64,000 nucleotides of DNA from Luzula sylvatica. Its lineage: Eukaryota > Streptophyta > Magnoliopsida > Poales > Juncaceae. Each line of letters starts with the position of its first letter. Position 1 is the first letter of the stretch. This document shows, in pieces, positions 22,534 through 33,541 of this stretch. The notes under the pieces were generated by a model, which was not told the origin of the DNA, did no database searches, and saw nothing but the letters and a program-made list of their open reading frames with translations. A program made the position numbers and the translations under genes. The stretch is from the NCBI GenBank assembly GCA_946800325.1, contig OX326960.1, forward strand, positions 17,966,893 through 18,030,892. The letters run 5' to 3'.

Positions 22534-23935
22534 TGTTTGTTAATTCTAACCTAGAGGGGGGTAAATTTGGCAATCTAACTTACACTTAGTTTAGATTTAA
22601 ACCTAATTTACGGTGCGGAATAAATAATAATTTAGATGATAAAGATGATACCGTACAAACACTTTGACACAAGATGTTTGTTTACGAAGTTCGGTAGGTG
22701 GTTGCTTTGTAGCTTTAACTCACCCTTTACTCGCTTAATTGACCGACTCAATTATTTGCGAGTACCTACGTCTCCGGGAATGCCTTGTGCCTCTTTTTGG
22801 CTTTCGATTGAATTCCAACTCAACTCGATTACAAGGATTTGCCTAGATCGATTTACACGCTTCTACCGATCTATAGCTTAGGCTCTTTACAATTTGTTGC
22901 ACTAGCCTATTACACTTTTTCACTAATCGAGCTACAACGTGATCGGTCACGTGAGTGGGATACGATTAGTGGAGAATATCGAAAGTAGATCAACGATCTA
23001 TAGAGGTTTTCTCAAGCTTATCAATGGATATAGAAAATCACAGCTTAGGGTTTCTCTCTTTTTAGGTTTGAATGTTTGAAAGTGAAGAAGTGGGAGAGAG
23101 AGACCCATGAAGGATTCTATTTATACTCTCTATATAAATCCTTCAGAAAACTTGTAGTGCGTTCGAACGCATAAAGTCCGTTCAGAACGCACTTGTAGTT
23201 TGCACTAGCCGTTTCAAAATAACGTGCAAGTACATCTTGGGTCCGTTCGAACGGACAATGTCCGTTCGTAACGGACTCAATTATACATAGCATTTTGCGT
23301 TCATAGGAACAAGAGTCCGTTCAACGCACTGAAAAGTGGGTGAACGGATTCCAGGTTGTCCGTTCGAACGCACATGTGTGTTCGTTCGAACGCACACATC
23401 CCTGTTATATTTTTCCGTTCACAGGAAGGATTGTCCGTTCAACGCACTCAGAAGGTGGGTGAACGGATTCTAATTGTCCGTTCGAACGGACATGATTGTT
23501 CGTTCGAACGCACACATCCCTGTGACACGTTTGGTTCTAATCAAGGTTTAAAGTTTTGATATGTGGCAAGTCCGTTCTGAACGGACTTTGAGTTCGTTCA
23601 GAACGCACTTCCTGCTTGACTGAACTCTTTGTTATTTTGAACATGATTTTACTTGAGTTCTACTAGGTTTGTACATATGGTTTATTTGTGGCGTATCCCA
23701 CTCAAGGAAGGCTTCAACATCTTGATTCTTGATGTATTCCAATGGCCTTCCTTGTGTTCTTCTTTTCTTGTTTATCTTGAGACTTCATGTCCTGATTCTT
23801 GATGTAATCCAATGAAATCCTCCTTCACAAGTCCTCCTTCATCTTCGTATCGTACCTATGTTATCCTGCACTTTTCTGGATGTATACATTAGTAATGACA
23901 GTGTTTTGAAATAATCAAACTATCAGGAAATTGGA
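22534..23935 (-). mobile_element. Solo LTR of the element C family, minus orientation
   Basis: Read on the minus strand it parallels the LTR of element C. It opens near 23935 (TTTGATTATTTCAAAACACTG, compare 42561-42582), then has a palindrome-rich zone (CGTTCGAACGCAC, GTCCGTTCGAACGGAC) at about 23155-23610, a leader with CACGTGACCGATCACGTTGTAG, and the end CCCCCCTCTAGGTTAGAATTAACAAACA at 22534. About 1.40 kb against ~1.45 kb for the C LTR. No internal region, primer-binding site or second LTR adjoins it. Its outer 5' tip is eroded and followed by scrambled LINE sequence. Confidence 0.8.
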
Positions 23936-24055
23936 GCATCGGTTGCATTAAAGAATTGGTAATGTGGACATCTAGATATGAACCTCTTTTCTAGTTATGA
24001 ACCTCTTTTCTAGCTTTGGTAATGTGGACATCTAGATATATCTCTTCTTCTAATG
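23936..24055. other. Scrambled, duplicated LINE filler DNA
   Basis: Short LINE segments are repeated out of order: GCATCGGTTGCATTAAAGAATTGG twice, AATGTGGACATCTAGATAT twice and GAACCTCTTTTCTAG twice within about 150 bp. In the intact relative (41490-41580) each occurs once and in simple order. The pattern is that of templated filler at a repaired break next to the LTR tip. Confidence 0.7.
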
Positions 24056-25110
24056 CATCGGTTGCATTAAAGAATTGGAGCAATTGGACTATGATCAAAG
24101 GGTCCGTGGATTTGCTGAACCATATTTTCGTTTTGGCTTCATTAATGGTTTGTCCAGATACTCAAGAGTATAATTGCAAGATATGGCGTATGTGTGTTGC
24201 CTCTGTCATCGAAGCTTCACCGTAAATCACCAGGTCGTCTGCATATAAGGAGTGGGTAAAAAATGGGCCTTGTTTACCAAGGGAGATCCCTTTAAGATTA
24301 CCGGTTTGAAGATTGTGGTTGAGCATTTGAGAGAGGAGTTCGGTTGCAAGTATGAAGAAGAACGGTGACATGGGGCATCCTTGCCTTAAGCCTCGTTACG
24401 GCTTGAAAAATCCAGCGGACTTGGTGTTGCTTTGAATGGTGAAGGATGCCGATGCGATACATTTTTGAATCCACTGTATGAGCTGATCAGGAAACTCGAA
24501 TAGTTGTAGCATTTCAATTAAGAAACACCATTCCATTTGATCAAAGGCCTTCTTTAAATCAAACTTTACCGCAAAGCATTTCTGCTTGTATGAACTTAGG
24601 CTGAAGGAATGGATAACCTCACTGTGTAATATTATATTATCGTGTAGGTATCTATTTGAGAGAAAGTCAGTCTGATTTAGAGAAATCAGATCCCCCAGAA
24701 TTGGTTTCAACTTTAGTACTATGATTTTAGCAATTACTTTATAAATAAAGTTGCAGATCGCAATGGGCCGGAAGTCTGGCATGGTTGTGGGATTAGGCAT
24801 ATTTTCGTATGGCCGAAAGAAGAGGGTGTTTGTAGGTCGGAGAAGAAGGCCTTGACTGTTGAGATAATGTGAGGTCCCATAGACTCCCAGTTAGAGAGAA
24901 AGAACCGCGCATGTACCCCTTCCGGGCCTGGGCTTTTGTCCGGGTGGATTTGTTTAATTGCTAGCTCGATATCCCTGTTATTGGGTTGGGTTTGCAGTTG
25001 TGATTTTTGGGCCGGCCCAATTTTCCTGATATTATCTAAAACCGAAATTGGAATCAGCCTGTGGATAGATCCCGGATTTGATGTCGTATACAGTTTTTTG
25101 AAGTTGGAAA
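24056..25110 (-). pseudogene. LINE copy 1, reverse transcriptase core
   Basis: Minus-strand L1-type reverse transcriptase. Visible parts are DKSPGPEGVHARFFLSNWES near 24900, PDFRPIAICNFIYKVIAKII, NQTDFLSNRYLHDNIILHSE, VKFDLKKAFDQMEW, GCPMSPFFFILATELLSQML, and the catalytic YADDLVIYGE. Defects: a TAA between the FKP and RGLRQGCP parts (24393-24395), where copy 2 has Gln, and a 16-bp deletion near 24795 relative to copy 2 (between two GGGATT words). The N-terminal ORF1 and endonuclease are not present. The upstream end fades near 25110. Confidence 0.85.
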
Positions 25111-25190
25111 CAAATAAGGCACAAATATTATATGATTAGAGCCAACTTTGAGCCGAGATAAATAAGGCACAAATATTATATGATTATACT
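25111..25190. repeat. Direct duplication of a 25-bp word
   Basis: AAATAAGGCACAAATATTATATGATTA occurs at about 25111-25137 and again at about 25161-25187, 50 bp apart, at the upstream edge of LINE copy 1. Probably a local duplication. No function is suggested. Confidence 0.6.
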
Positions 25191-25247
25191 AACATTTTGG
25201 ACCGAATTCAATACTAGGTTTTTTGAATTCAATATACATTTTTAATA

Positions 25248-26147
25248 GGGAAATTTTCAAAAAACACCCTAAATTTTTTGAATATTGTACAAAAAATCTT
25301 ATTTTTTTGCAAACTCCAAAAAAAATCTTGTGCCAAATTTTTATTTTCAAATATCCCTATAGGGGTTAAAACTTAAAACTAACCACGGATGGCATTAAAA
25401 AAAAATTAATCAAAATATCCTTATATTATTTACATATGTAATAATTAAAAAAAATATTATTTTTTATTAATTTTTAAAAAATCCTAAAAAAATTGAGCAT
25501 ATAATAATTAAAAAAAAATTTATTATAGTTATATCATATAATTTTAATATTTCATACACAATATATATTTGATTTTTATATTTTTTTTTTCCTGAAAAAC
25601 TAACATAAAATAATAATAAGATAAACAACAATACTAAAAGAACATCTTGCAAATATTTAAAAAATAAAATATCATGAAACTATTAAAAAAACATAAAAAG
25701 GAGAATGAAAATAAAAAAAAACTAGATGTTTAAACATATATTTTTCTATAAATATATTTTCAAGGTATTTATTTATAGTCATTTATTTTATTATTATCTG
25801 ATGTTAGGTTTTCATGAATAGTAAATGAAATATTAAAATTATATAAACACGACATGTAAAAATTTTATTTTTTTGAAATCGCTACATGTTAAAAAATATT
25901 TATGAATTTTCTTAAAATTAATGAAATTACTAAAAAATAACAAAAATATTTTTTTTAATTGCTACATATGTAAATAAAGGGGTATTTGGGTCAAAAAAAA
26001 ATTAACATCATTCAGGGTTAATTTGAACCCATATAGGATGTATTTGAAAATAAAAATTTAGTAGAAGAGATTTTTTTCAAGTTTCCAAAAAAATAAGGAA
26101 TTTTTTACAATATCCAAAAAAATTAAGATTTTTTTTGAAAATTTCCC
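25248..26147. mobile_element. 900-bp Mutator-like non-autonomous element
   Basis: The ends read GGGAAATTTTCAAAAAACAC on the left and, read inward, GGGAAATTTTCAAAAAAAAT on the right. Inverted similarity extends inward through the TTTTGGATATTGTA and CCCTATAGGGGTTAA-like segments. The flanks TTTTTAATA (25239-25247) and TATTTAATA (26148-26156) give a 9-bp duplication with one mismatch. The interior is AT-rich and non-coding. Confidence 0.75.
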
Positions 26148-26156
26148 TATTTAATA

Positions 26157-27110
26157 TCTCTGAATGTTACCATTTGTACGACAATCATAAAAATATGGCA
26201 TTAACTATATCGATTTTATGTCCTAAAATGATAATAATAAGACAGAGTTTAAAATTCTTGTTTCCAAAATTTCAAGAATGAATCATGTAATTATAAAAAT
26301 AAATAATAAGATTTCTTTTTTACATATTGAAGAATAAGTAGATAATAAAGATCGTATTGAGTAATTATTAAAATTAAATAATCAAAGAAGTCGTATTTCA
26401 TCCATTAGTCATGAAGATAAAAATATATATATTAGACATCATCAAAGAATAAAATGCTTGGCACGTTTGAAAAGAAAAAAAGGTTCCTTAATCAAACTCG
26501 CGAACCTCTCTATTTTTTACGAGTTTCGCAATTTTTAAAATTTTTCTTTTGTAATGTAATTTTTCAACAAGTTAAAATTAACTTATGACAATTAGTCAAA
26601 AAGAATAATTAATTGGAAAATTAGAATCTTAACAAAAAATTATAGCAATAAAAAAAATTGATACTTCACTTCACGTAGGAATGTCAATGGGTCGAGTTCG
26701 GGTCGGATATAGGCTCACTCATATTCTTATCCATCTTAATCGGATAATACATGTACCCGACATGTCAACTAAACGGGTAATTTTATCCGCTCCGTTTAAT
26801 ATCCGTGGATTTTCGGATTACCCACGGAGAATTTTACCCATACATAAACATATACAAAACATCAAAATATACATATGAAAAAAAAAATTCCAATTAAAAA
26901 CATCACATAAGATGATAATATCACAAAAAAAAAATTAAGTTGAAATTATGGACCGTAAAATAGCAAAAATTGTATATTAAAACTAAAATTGGAACAAAAG
27001 CGAAATAACAGTAAAAAACAAAAAAAAAGTAAAAAGAATCTAGTGTTATAAGTATGAATGTAATACTATAACTTAATATGTTAATTGTATAATCATGTAT
27101 GTGTGTGAAA
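26157..27110. other. AT-rich intergenic DNA with a hAT-like relic
   Basis: No gene seen. At about 26678-26850, TAGGAATGTCAATGGGTCGAGTTCGGG...ATTTTACCCAT resembles one end of the GGGTCGGGT-rich hAT-like elements of plants, but the matching right end is not convincing. Confidence 0.4.
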
Positions 27111-27325
27111 TGTTGGATAGTCGTGAGAGATGTATGGATATGAAAAGATATACATTGAAGCTTTCACATTGGAGCATTCACACTGGATCAAAGGATGTAA
27201 TATTATTTATAAAAGCATGTTTTATGTTGATCATTTGTACAGACAATTCAGTCCAATAATAAAAGAGTTTCTCTCTCTATTTTTTGTGTTATTTACCTTC
27301 CGTTTATGATACGTTATCATCACGA
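27111..27325 (+). mobile_element. Possible copia LTR remnant
   Basis: Starts TGTTGGATAG and ends in a TTTCTCTCTCTATTTTTTGTG leader followed by ATACGTTATCATCACGAT. This resembles the LTR end plus the TATCAGCACGA-type junction of some plant copia elements. About 200 bp. No internal domain or second LTR was found, so this rests on the 3' edge alone. Confidence 0.3.
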
Positions 27326-27688
27326 TGTTCTTGTAATTTTAGTCGAAGATAAAAATAGGTAATTTTCTTGTATGAAGTAATTTATTTTTCATTATTTACC
27401 TATTATGTTTTTGTATTTCCTTGATTTTTTAATTTAGTTTTGAAAAAATCAAATAGAATAACAACATTGTGGATGGTTTTGAGTGAGCAAATGATCCCGA
27501 AATTATAGATCTTCAAAAGTTCTAAAATTTTCGTATTCTAAGTATTTTCCAATTTTAACTTTAAATTTACAAAATAAATGATTCAAATAGCACACAAAAA
27601 ATGAAAAACAGCAAACATCTCTGTTTCCCGCCCATTCCAGTCATGTGGGATGGAGCCATCTAATCCATACACTCTTTCGCCAAAGGGT

Positions 27689-27808
27689 CTGGTGAAAGAG
27701 CTTAACAATACTTAACCCTATGATTACTACGCAAATTAGTGTCTGGATACTTTCGCCAAACCACCTGGCGAAAGTCAGGGTTCTTTCGCAAGCCCCCCTG
27801 GCGAAAGC
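27689..27808. repeat. Three consecutive CTTTCGCC hairpins
   Basis: Three stem-loops follow in 120 bp: CTCTTTCGCC...TGGTGAAAGAG, CTTTCGCCAAACCACCTGGCGAAAG, and CTTTCGCAAGCCCCCCTGGCGAAAG. They resemble in layout the repeated CTCGAC(N)GTCGAG hairpins near the ends of the Mutator-like element at 8691-10266, but differ in sequence. Confidence 0.6.
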
Positions 27809-27822
27809 GCTAGTTTTGCAAA

Positions 27823-28307
27823 GAAAAAAATCAATTATTATTCCCTAAACTATTGTCAAATGTTCAATGTGTCCCTTAAACTTTAATTTTGTTCGATCAA
27901 CCCCCTGAACTGTTAATTTTGTTCAATTAGTTCCCTCCATTCGTTAAGTGATGATTGTACGGTTAACTGATGACGTGGCACAAACACCATGTTTTAAAAA
28001 AAAAACTTTTATTGACATGTCATATTTGGTTCGTGAGTTCGAATTGTTTTAATTTTTGAATTTTTGAATTTAAATATTAACATATTTGGATTAAAATTGT
28101 TTGCCATGACATTAAAAAAATTATTTTTGTATGACATGTCGTCAATGTCACGTCATCAGTTAACTGTACAATGATCACTTAACGGATGGAGAGAGGCTAA
28201 TTAAATAAAATTATGAGTTCAGGAAGTTGATTGAACAAAATTAAAGTTTATGGGGCAAAATTAAACATTTGACAATAGTTTAGAGGGTAAATGTAAACTT
28301 TTTTTTC
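27823..28307. mobile_element. 485-bp Mutator-like MITE
   Basis: Perfect 9-bp duplication TTTTGCAAA (27814-27822 and 28308-28316). The ends read GAAAAAAATCAATTATTATT on the left and, inward, GAAAAAAAAGTTTACATTTA on the right. Both then share CCCT(CT)AAACTATTGTCAAATG and a long inverted arm of about 170 bp (through TTAACTGATGACGTGGC). No coding capacity. Confidence 0.8.
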
Positions 28308-28504
28308 TTTTGCAAATTGGTCAAAACTAACATGCTTACAAATTAGTCTGTCCAAAAGGCTACGTGTCAAAAAAATTCTGTAATTTAATGCAATTTAATG
28401 TACGGTCAAAAAACAAATTCATTTGATTTCAAAGAAGAGTCTGGTGTTTAAAAAAAACTCCCATCTATTCAGCATCAGCGCGTACTTATGCCTGATTGGT
28501 TTTT

Positions 28505-28875
28505 CAGAAACCAATATGGGAATCAGAAAATGAATCAGAAAATGAAGAACCTTGAAGGGGCGACCCCCAAAACCAATCTGGGAATCAGAAAATGAAGAAC
28601 CTTGAAGGGGCGACCCCCAAAATCAATCTGGGAATCATAAAATGAAGAACCTTGAAGGGGCGACCCCCAAAACCAATCTGGGAATCATAAAATGAAGAAC
28701 CTTGAAGGGGCGACCCCCAAAACCAATCTGGGAATCAGAAAATGAAGAACCTTGAAGGGGCGACCCCCAAAATCAATCTGGGAATCAGAAAACGAAGAAC
28801 CTTGAAGGGGCGACCCCCAAAACCAATCTGGGAATCAAAAAATGAAGAACCTTGAAGGGGCGACCCCCAAGAGGT
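28505..28875. repeat. Minisatellite, exact 50-bp period
   Basis: The word CGACCCCCAA recurs every 50 bp at 28561, 28611, 28661, 28711, 28761, 28811 and 28861, with nearly identical unit sequence (AATCTGGGAATCAGAAAATG, then AAGAACCTTGAAGGGG). Copies differ by single substitutions (AAAACCAA/AAAATCAA, CAGAA/CATAA/CAAAA). The unit is not a multiple of three, so the open frames across it are artefacts. Confidence 0.95.
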
Positions 28876-30299
28876 GACCATGAAGGGGCCTCCGAGTCGG
28901 GAAATAAAGAAAGCAGCACTTGACAACCTCCGAAGCAAAACATATATTCCTCTTTGACATAAGCACCACTAGCTTGCAAGAAGAGCAAAGGTATTTTATT
29001 TTTTTTCTTAAAACATTTTCACATGGAAATATTCGAGTTCCAGAGATTTTTTCCGAGTGGGTGATATGAAACCCCTCCTTACAACCATTCGGTTGTATCG
29101 ATGAGGTATTAATTTGTTATTTAGTTTTAAATGTGATTTTAAATAAATATGTGATAAAAGATAAATGGATCGGATTTAGCAGTCAAAAAAGCATCCATGG
29201 AATCATCATTGACAGGATGGGCTCAATATTTCGTGAGGCTCTCGGCGAAAAATATTATGTATGTTTTATGTATTTTTTAATACAGAGGACTATAATTTTG
29301 ATAATTAAAAATTAGTCCTTTTTTTCAAGAAAATATTTTAAAAATGTGTATTTATAAAGGAGTTATTACGAATTCTCGGAACAAAATATTAAAACTTAGG
29401 ATTTTATACAAGAAGGAAAAAATATTTCTAAGATTTATTAAAAACCTTTGATTTTTGAATATGGAAAAAATATTTTAAGGATTTAGTAGAAATCTTTGAC
29501 TTAAGAAAATAATATTGACATGAACAAAATATAAATGATATATGTATGTGATTATGTAAACCTTTGTTTAACACTCTTTACTATTTTCTTATGATTTTTG
29601 AGATATACATCTAATTAGGCAAATTAAGGGCTTAATCAAATCAGAGGGTCCTAGGACACTGCCTAGTTGGCCTATGCACTTGAGACAGACGGCAGTGATC
29701 ACCGATGACAACATCACTCAATTAGGTCAGTTGATTCGTATTTTTAATTGAGTCAATTAACGGTTTAATTGACCATTCAATTTAATTGACACGTCAATTA
29801 TTATTTATTAATATTAATATGTTAAAATGAATTGAATGTTAATTAAAAATTATTAATTGAAGACAATTAATAATGTTAGTCAACTCACCTAATTGAATAA
29901 TGGTGTCATTTATGATAGCATCATGGATATTGTTTTGAGTTATAGGGACATGATATAGTTTTCCGTTAAAAATGGACCTAGGACCCAAGTGGTTAACTGC
30001 GTAATATAACAAATTATAAATCATAAATTCAATTCTCATTGACATCAAATAATAATTAATGAGGCAAATAGATTTTTTATTTAATCAAAAAGAAATATGA
30101 TAAATAAATAAAAAAAATCGGAATATTCTTATATTTTTTTTTGTTTGATATATCACTTATTGTCAACATATATCAATTAGTATCGGAAACTCTCCTACTA
30201 TTTAACATTTTGCTAGTTGGGCATTTGGAAACTATGTAGAATCCTTTTCTTCAACCAAAGCCCAAATTCATTCCACTAAAAGAAGAAGAAGCTGGTGTT
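28876..30299. other. Intergenic DNA upstream of the ankyrin gene
   Basis: No gene recognised. Around 29700-29800 the word AATTGA/TCAATT recurs many times in both orientations (GAGTCAATTAACGGTTTAATTGACC...). No clear TATA box was found near 30250. Confidence 0.45.
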
Positions 30300-32804
30300 A
30301 TGGGAACACCACCAGTTCATCGCACAGTTATGCCCAATTGGGTTTATCATGCAGCCATGGGAGGCAACAACGAAGATTGGCCGACTGCGTTTATGATCGG
30401 ATCAGTTTACCTCCAAAGCACCACATATATGGGGAACACTGTTCTGCACATACTAGCTACCTATGGGCACAATGAGTTTGCATCTATGATTTGCCGGAAA
30501 GACAGGTCCATGTGGAAAAGGCGAAATAAGATGTTCGAGACGCCCTTCCACTGTGCAGCAAAGGTCAGGCACGAGATGATTATCTCCACGCTCCTCGAGT
30601 TTGCCTCGAGCGAGGAAGATCAGTTGAAGGTGGTGCTCAGAGAACGGAATAAATGTGGAGAGACGGCCTTACATGAGGCTGCCAAGCGCGGCCATGACAG
30701 CGTAGTCTCCGTGTTGATGAAGGTGGATCCATTACTAGCTTGCGAGCTCAATGATGACGGTACTTTAGAATTTTTATTGTTAGAGAGGGATTATGAAAAT
30801 GAAATTCTAAAATAATTCTTATAATGGAAGTTATTAAACAAATCATGTTGTAGTAGTAAGAATACACATGATCAAACAGCAATTTTTTTTTTTTTCTATT
30901 GCTCATAATCTAAGTTAATAGAGTGAATTTATGTGACACTAAAAATTATGAGCTCAATCATTGATACCAAAATTCTATTATTTTTTGCAATTTTTGTGTG
31001 TGTATATATTTAACACATACGTACATTGGTTTCGTAATTAAAACAGGTGCATCTTCATTGTACTTGGCAGCTGCTAGAGGAACCTTTGGTGATGATGTGA
31101 TGGTTGAAGAAATTCTGAAACAATTGTTGGAGCACAATATTAATCCGGTATACTCTGATGGACAAAACCATAAGAAACTGCCCGATTCTTCTCTCGCGAG
31201 TCCAGGTAACACGATGAAAATATTAAAATAGTTACAAATAAAAATTGTTATGCGATCCTTATCATGCTAATTACATGTCATTTAGGCCTAACTTTTCACT
31301 TTGATATAAAAATTTCGTGACTCATCTCTAATTTGGTAGAAAATTTTGGTACTCGTAACAACATGGCGCAGTAGAAACGTACTCGTAACAAAAAGTTATT
31401 TTGGCTAATAGTTCTTGTCCTTCTTTTAGTTGCAGAAGGTGTAGACCTCTCAAAGACCAAGCCTATCCACTTCCTAGCATCGTCGGGAAAAGCTCGTGTG
31501 GTCAAACAGCTGCTACAAACCGATTCATCGCTGGCATATCTTCAAGATTCTGAGGGATTGTTTCCGATTCATTTTGCTGCTCGCGCGGGCAATGCTGAAA
31601 TGGTTGCCCTTTTTATTCATATGTTTCCTGATTCCGCAGAGTTGTTGGATGATCGTGGAAGAAACCTCTTCCATGTCGCCGCAGAAGAAAACGTGTTAGA
31701 TGCGATTTTCATGTCATTTAAAAAAGATCTTGGTGTGCGACGAGGTAGCATGATCGATTCACCCTATAAATTCCCCAAGAGCATGGGCAATATGTATTTT
31801 AGAATGATTAACGAAATGGATAATGAAGGAAATACACCATTGCATCTTGCAGCCGGGAAAGGATGCAAATATGCTATGGAGATTATTTGGGCAATCAAGA
31901 AGAGTGCGCAAACAATTCAAAACTTAAAAAGAGCACCCATGACTAGAAGGCTCTTTTTTTTCGTGCATGAATTTGAAAAAAAAATGCGGTTCATGAACGT
32001 AGACCTGGATTTACGAAATAGGAAGAAGTTGACACCGTTTGATATTTCGGTTCTTCAATTGCAAAACAGTGAACATTCGCAGGTACTTAGCTTCCCTTTA
32101 TCTTTTTACAGTGAAAATTTGTTTTCTTAATTATTTAACTTTATTTGTTCTTCATCTCATAGGCAATGAAACAACGGATTCAGCAATACATTAGCAATCA
32201 TGGGTCACGCTTTACTTCGGGTTGGTTCGATCATGTAATGCAAATTGGTAGTGGAGAAGACACGAATAATGCGATGGTTAAACTCCAATTAATTGGCTTA
32301 GGTGCTGTGCTTATCACAACAGTAACCTTTGCCGCGGCATTCACACTACCGGGAGGTTATGATCAATATGGTGGCTCTCCATTGCTAGCGTCGAAATATC
32401 ATTTTAAAGCATTTATCTTAGCAGACATGTTAGCATTTATTCTATCCACTTTGTGCGTAGCCTCGATAATTTATGGTGGTTTAACTTCGATTGATCCTAC
32501 CGACTATGGCGACGGATATATCGTAGCCCCGTTGGTTCTTTTCTCTACCTCGCTGAAATTTATGATTTTGGCATTCGGATTAGGTCTTTACTTGATGCTG
32601 GCTCCGGTTATTAAGGGGGTCGGCATCGTTATCCTCATAACCACTGTTCTCTCAATGGTGCTGGAGTTTACAATTATCGTCAGGTCGTTGTTAACCGGGA
32701 ATATTACAAAAATGTGGCCTTTATCTGGTACTTCTTACGGCTTGTCATATGCTTGTTTTGTATGTGGCGCTCTGTTTGTATTTCTGTTTGCCTTGCTCCG
32801 GTGA
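30300..32804 (+). CDS. Ankyrin-repeat membrane protein with PGG domain, 4 exons
   Basis: Exons 30300-30759, 31047-31205, 31430-32082 and 32163-32804, all with GT-AG introns, join in frame to 637 residues. Ankyrin units are visible as GNTVLHILATYGHNE (about residue 44), ETPFHCAAKVRHE, GETALHEAAKRGHDSVV, ASSLYLAAARG, KPIHFLASSGKARVVKQLL, LFPIHFAARAGNAEMVALF, RNLFHVAAEEN and GNTPLHLAAGKG. Exon 4 gives the PGG domain (FAAAFTLPGGYD, with PGG near residues 487-489) and about four hydrophobic segments up to the C-terminus. This is the architecture of the plant ACD6/ITN1-type family, plasma-membrane proteins linked to defence, salicylate or salt responses. The start codon gives an MG N-terminus and no shorter choice is better. 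The third acceptor could instead be TTGCAG, six bases downstream. The gene looks intact. Confidence 0.9.
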
Positions 32805-33532
32805 ATTGGTGTATCCCAAGCCCCGTATTGTGCTTTGTCATGTTCAGCATTTTAACTGCTTCGGCGAGATGATCATCTTTTCTGTTTTAACTGCTTTGTT
32901 GTTGTTTTTTTTGTCTTTTTTTTGAGAAGTGAAACTTAATGCACGAATCGTATTTCATATTTTATTGATACCAATGAGATTTCAATTATTAATTTTGATA
33001 TCTTGTGCTAGGTTATGGGGTCATTGGTGTGCTTTGTTATTCTTATTTTTATTTTTATTATTTTGTTTAGGCATTGTTTGGTTTTGATGCATCATGCATG
33101 CCACATCATTGTAACAAAGCTTGTTTATTTATGTTGAATTTTTCATCTTCATCCTTATCTTTATCAGTTTTTTGTCTTTCTTCCCTCTTTATTATAGCTT
33201 GTTAAGAAGAAAATTAAATATTTGATTAAAAACTTTTTTACGTTCTGGAAAGTAAAGTGAAGTAGGCAAAGCAAGTGATATAGTGATATAGTTAAGCCTT
33301 TTTTTGATGAAATGATTGGTTTCTGACCACAAAAAAAATCATGACAAAAAATAATTGTTCACTATTTTTTCATACTTTTTCGTGTAAGAGAATCAAAATT
33401 CGTTAAATTGTCATACTTTGATTAAGGGGAAATTGAATTAGTTAATGTTGATGAGAATTTGGTGTTTATATTTTTTGTTTGGTATTTGCTGTGTATCGTG
33501 AAACATTTTGCGATAATTAACGTTTGCAATTA
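32805..33532. other. 3' flank of the ankyrin gene
   Basis: T-rich downstream sequence with several TTTGTTTT stretches and no further gene. It runs up to the target duplication of the next element. Confidence 0.45.
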
Positions 33533-33541
33533 TTAATATAA

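Noticed and set aside
28505..28875. CRISPR-like regular repeat
   Set aside because: Units are contiguous with no unique spacers, and the context is a plant nuclear genome.
28735..28988. Two overlapping minus-strand open frames across the 50-bp repeats
   Set aside because: The unit length is not a multiple of three, so frames run through by chance. The two frames show the same text shifted.
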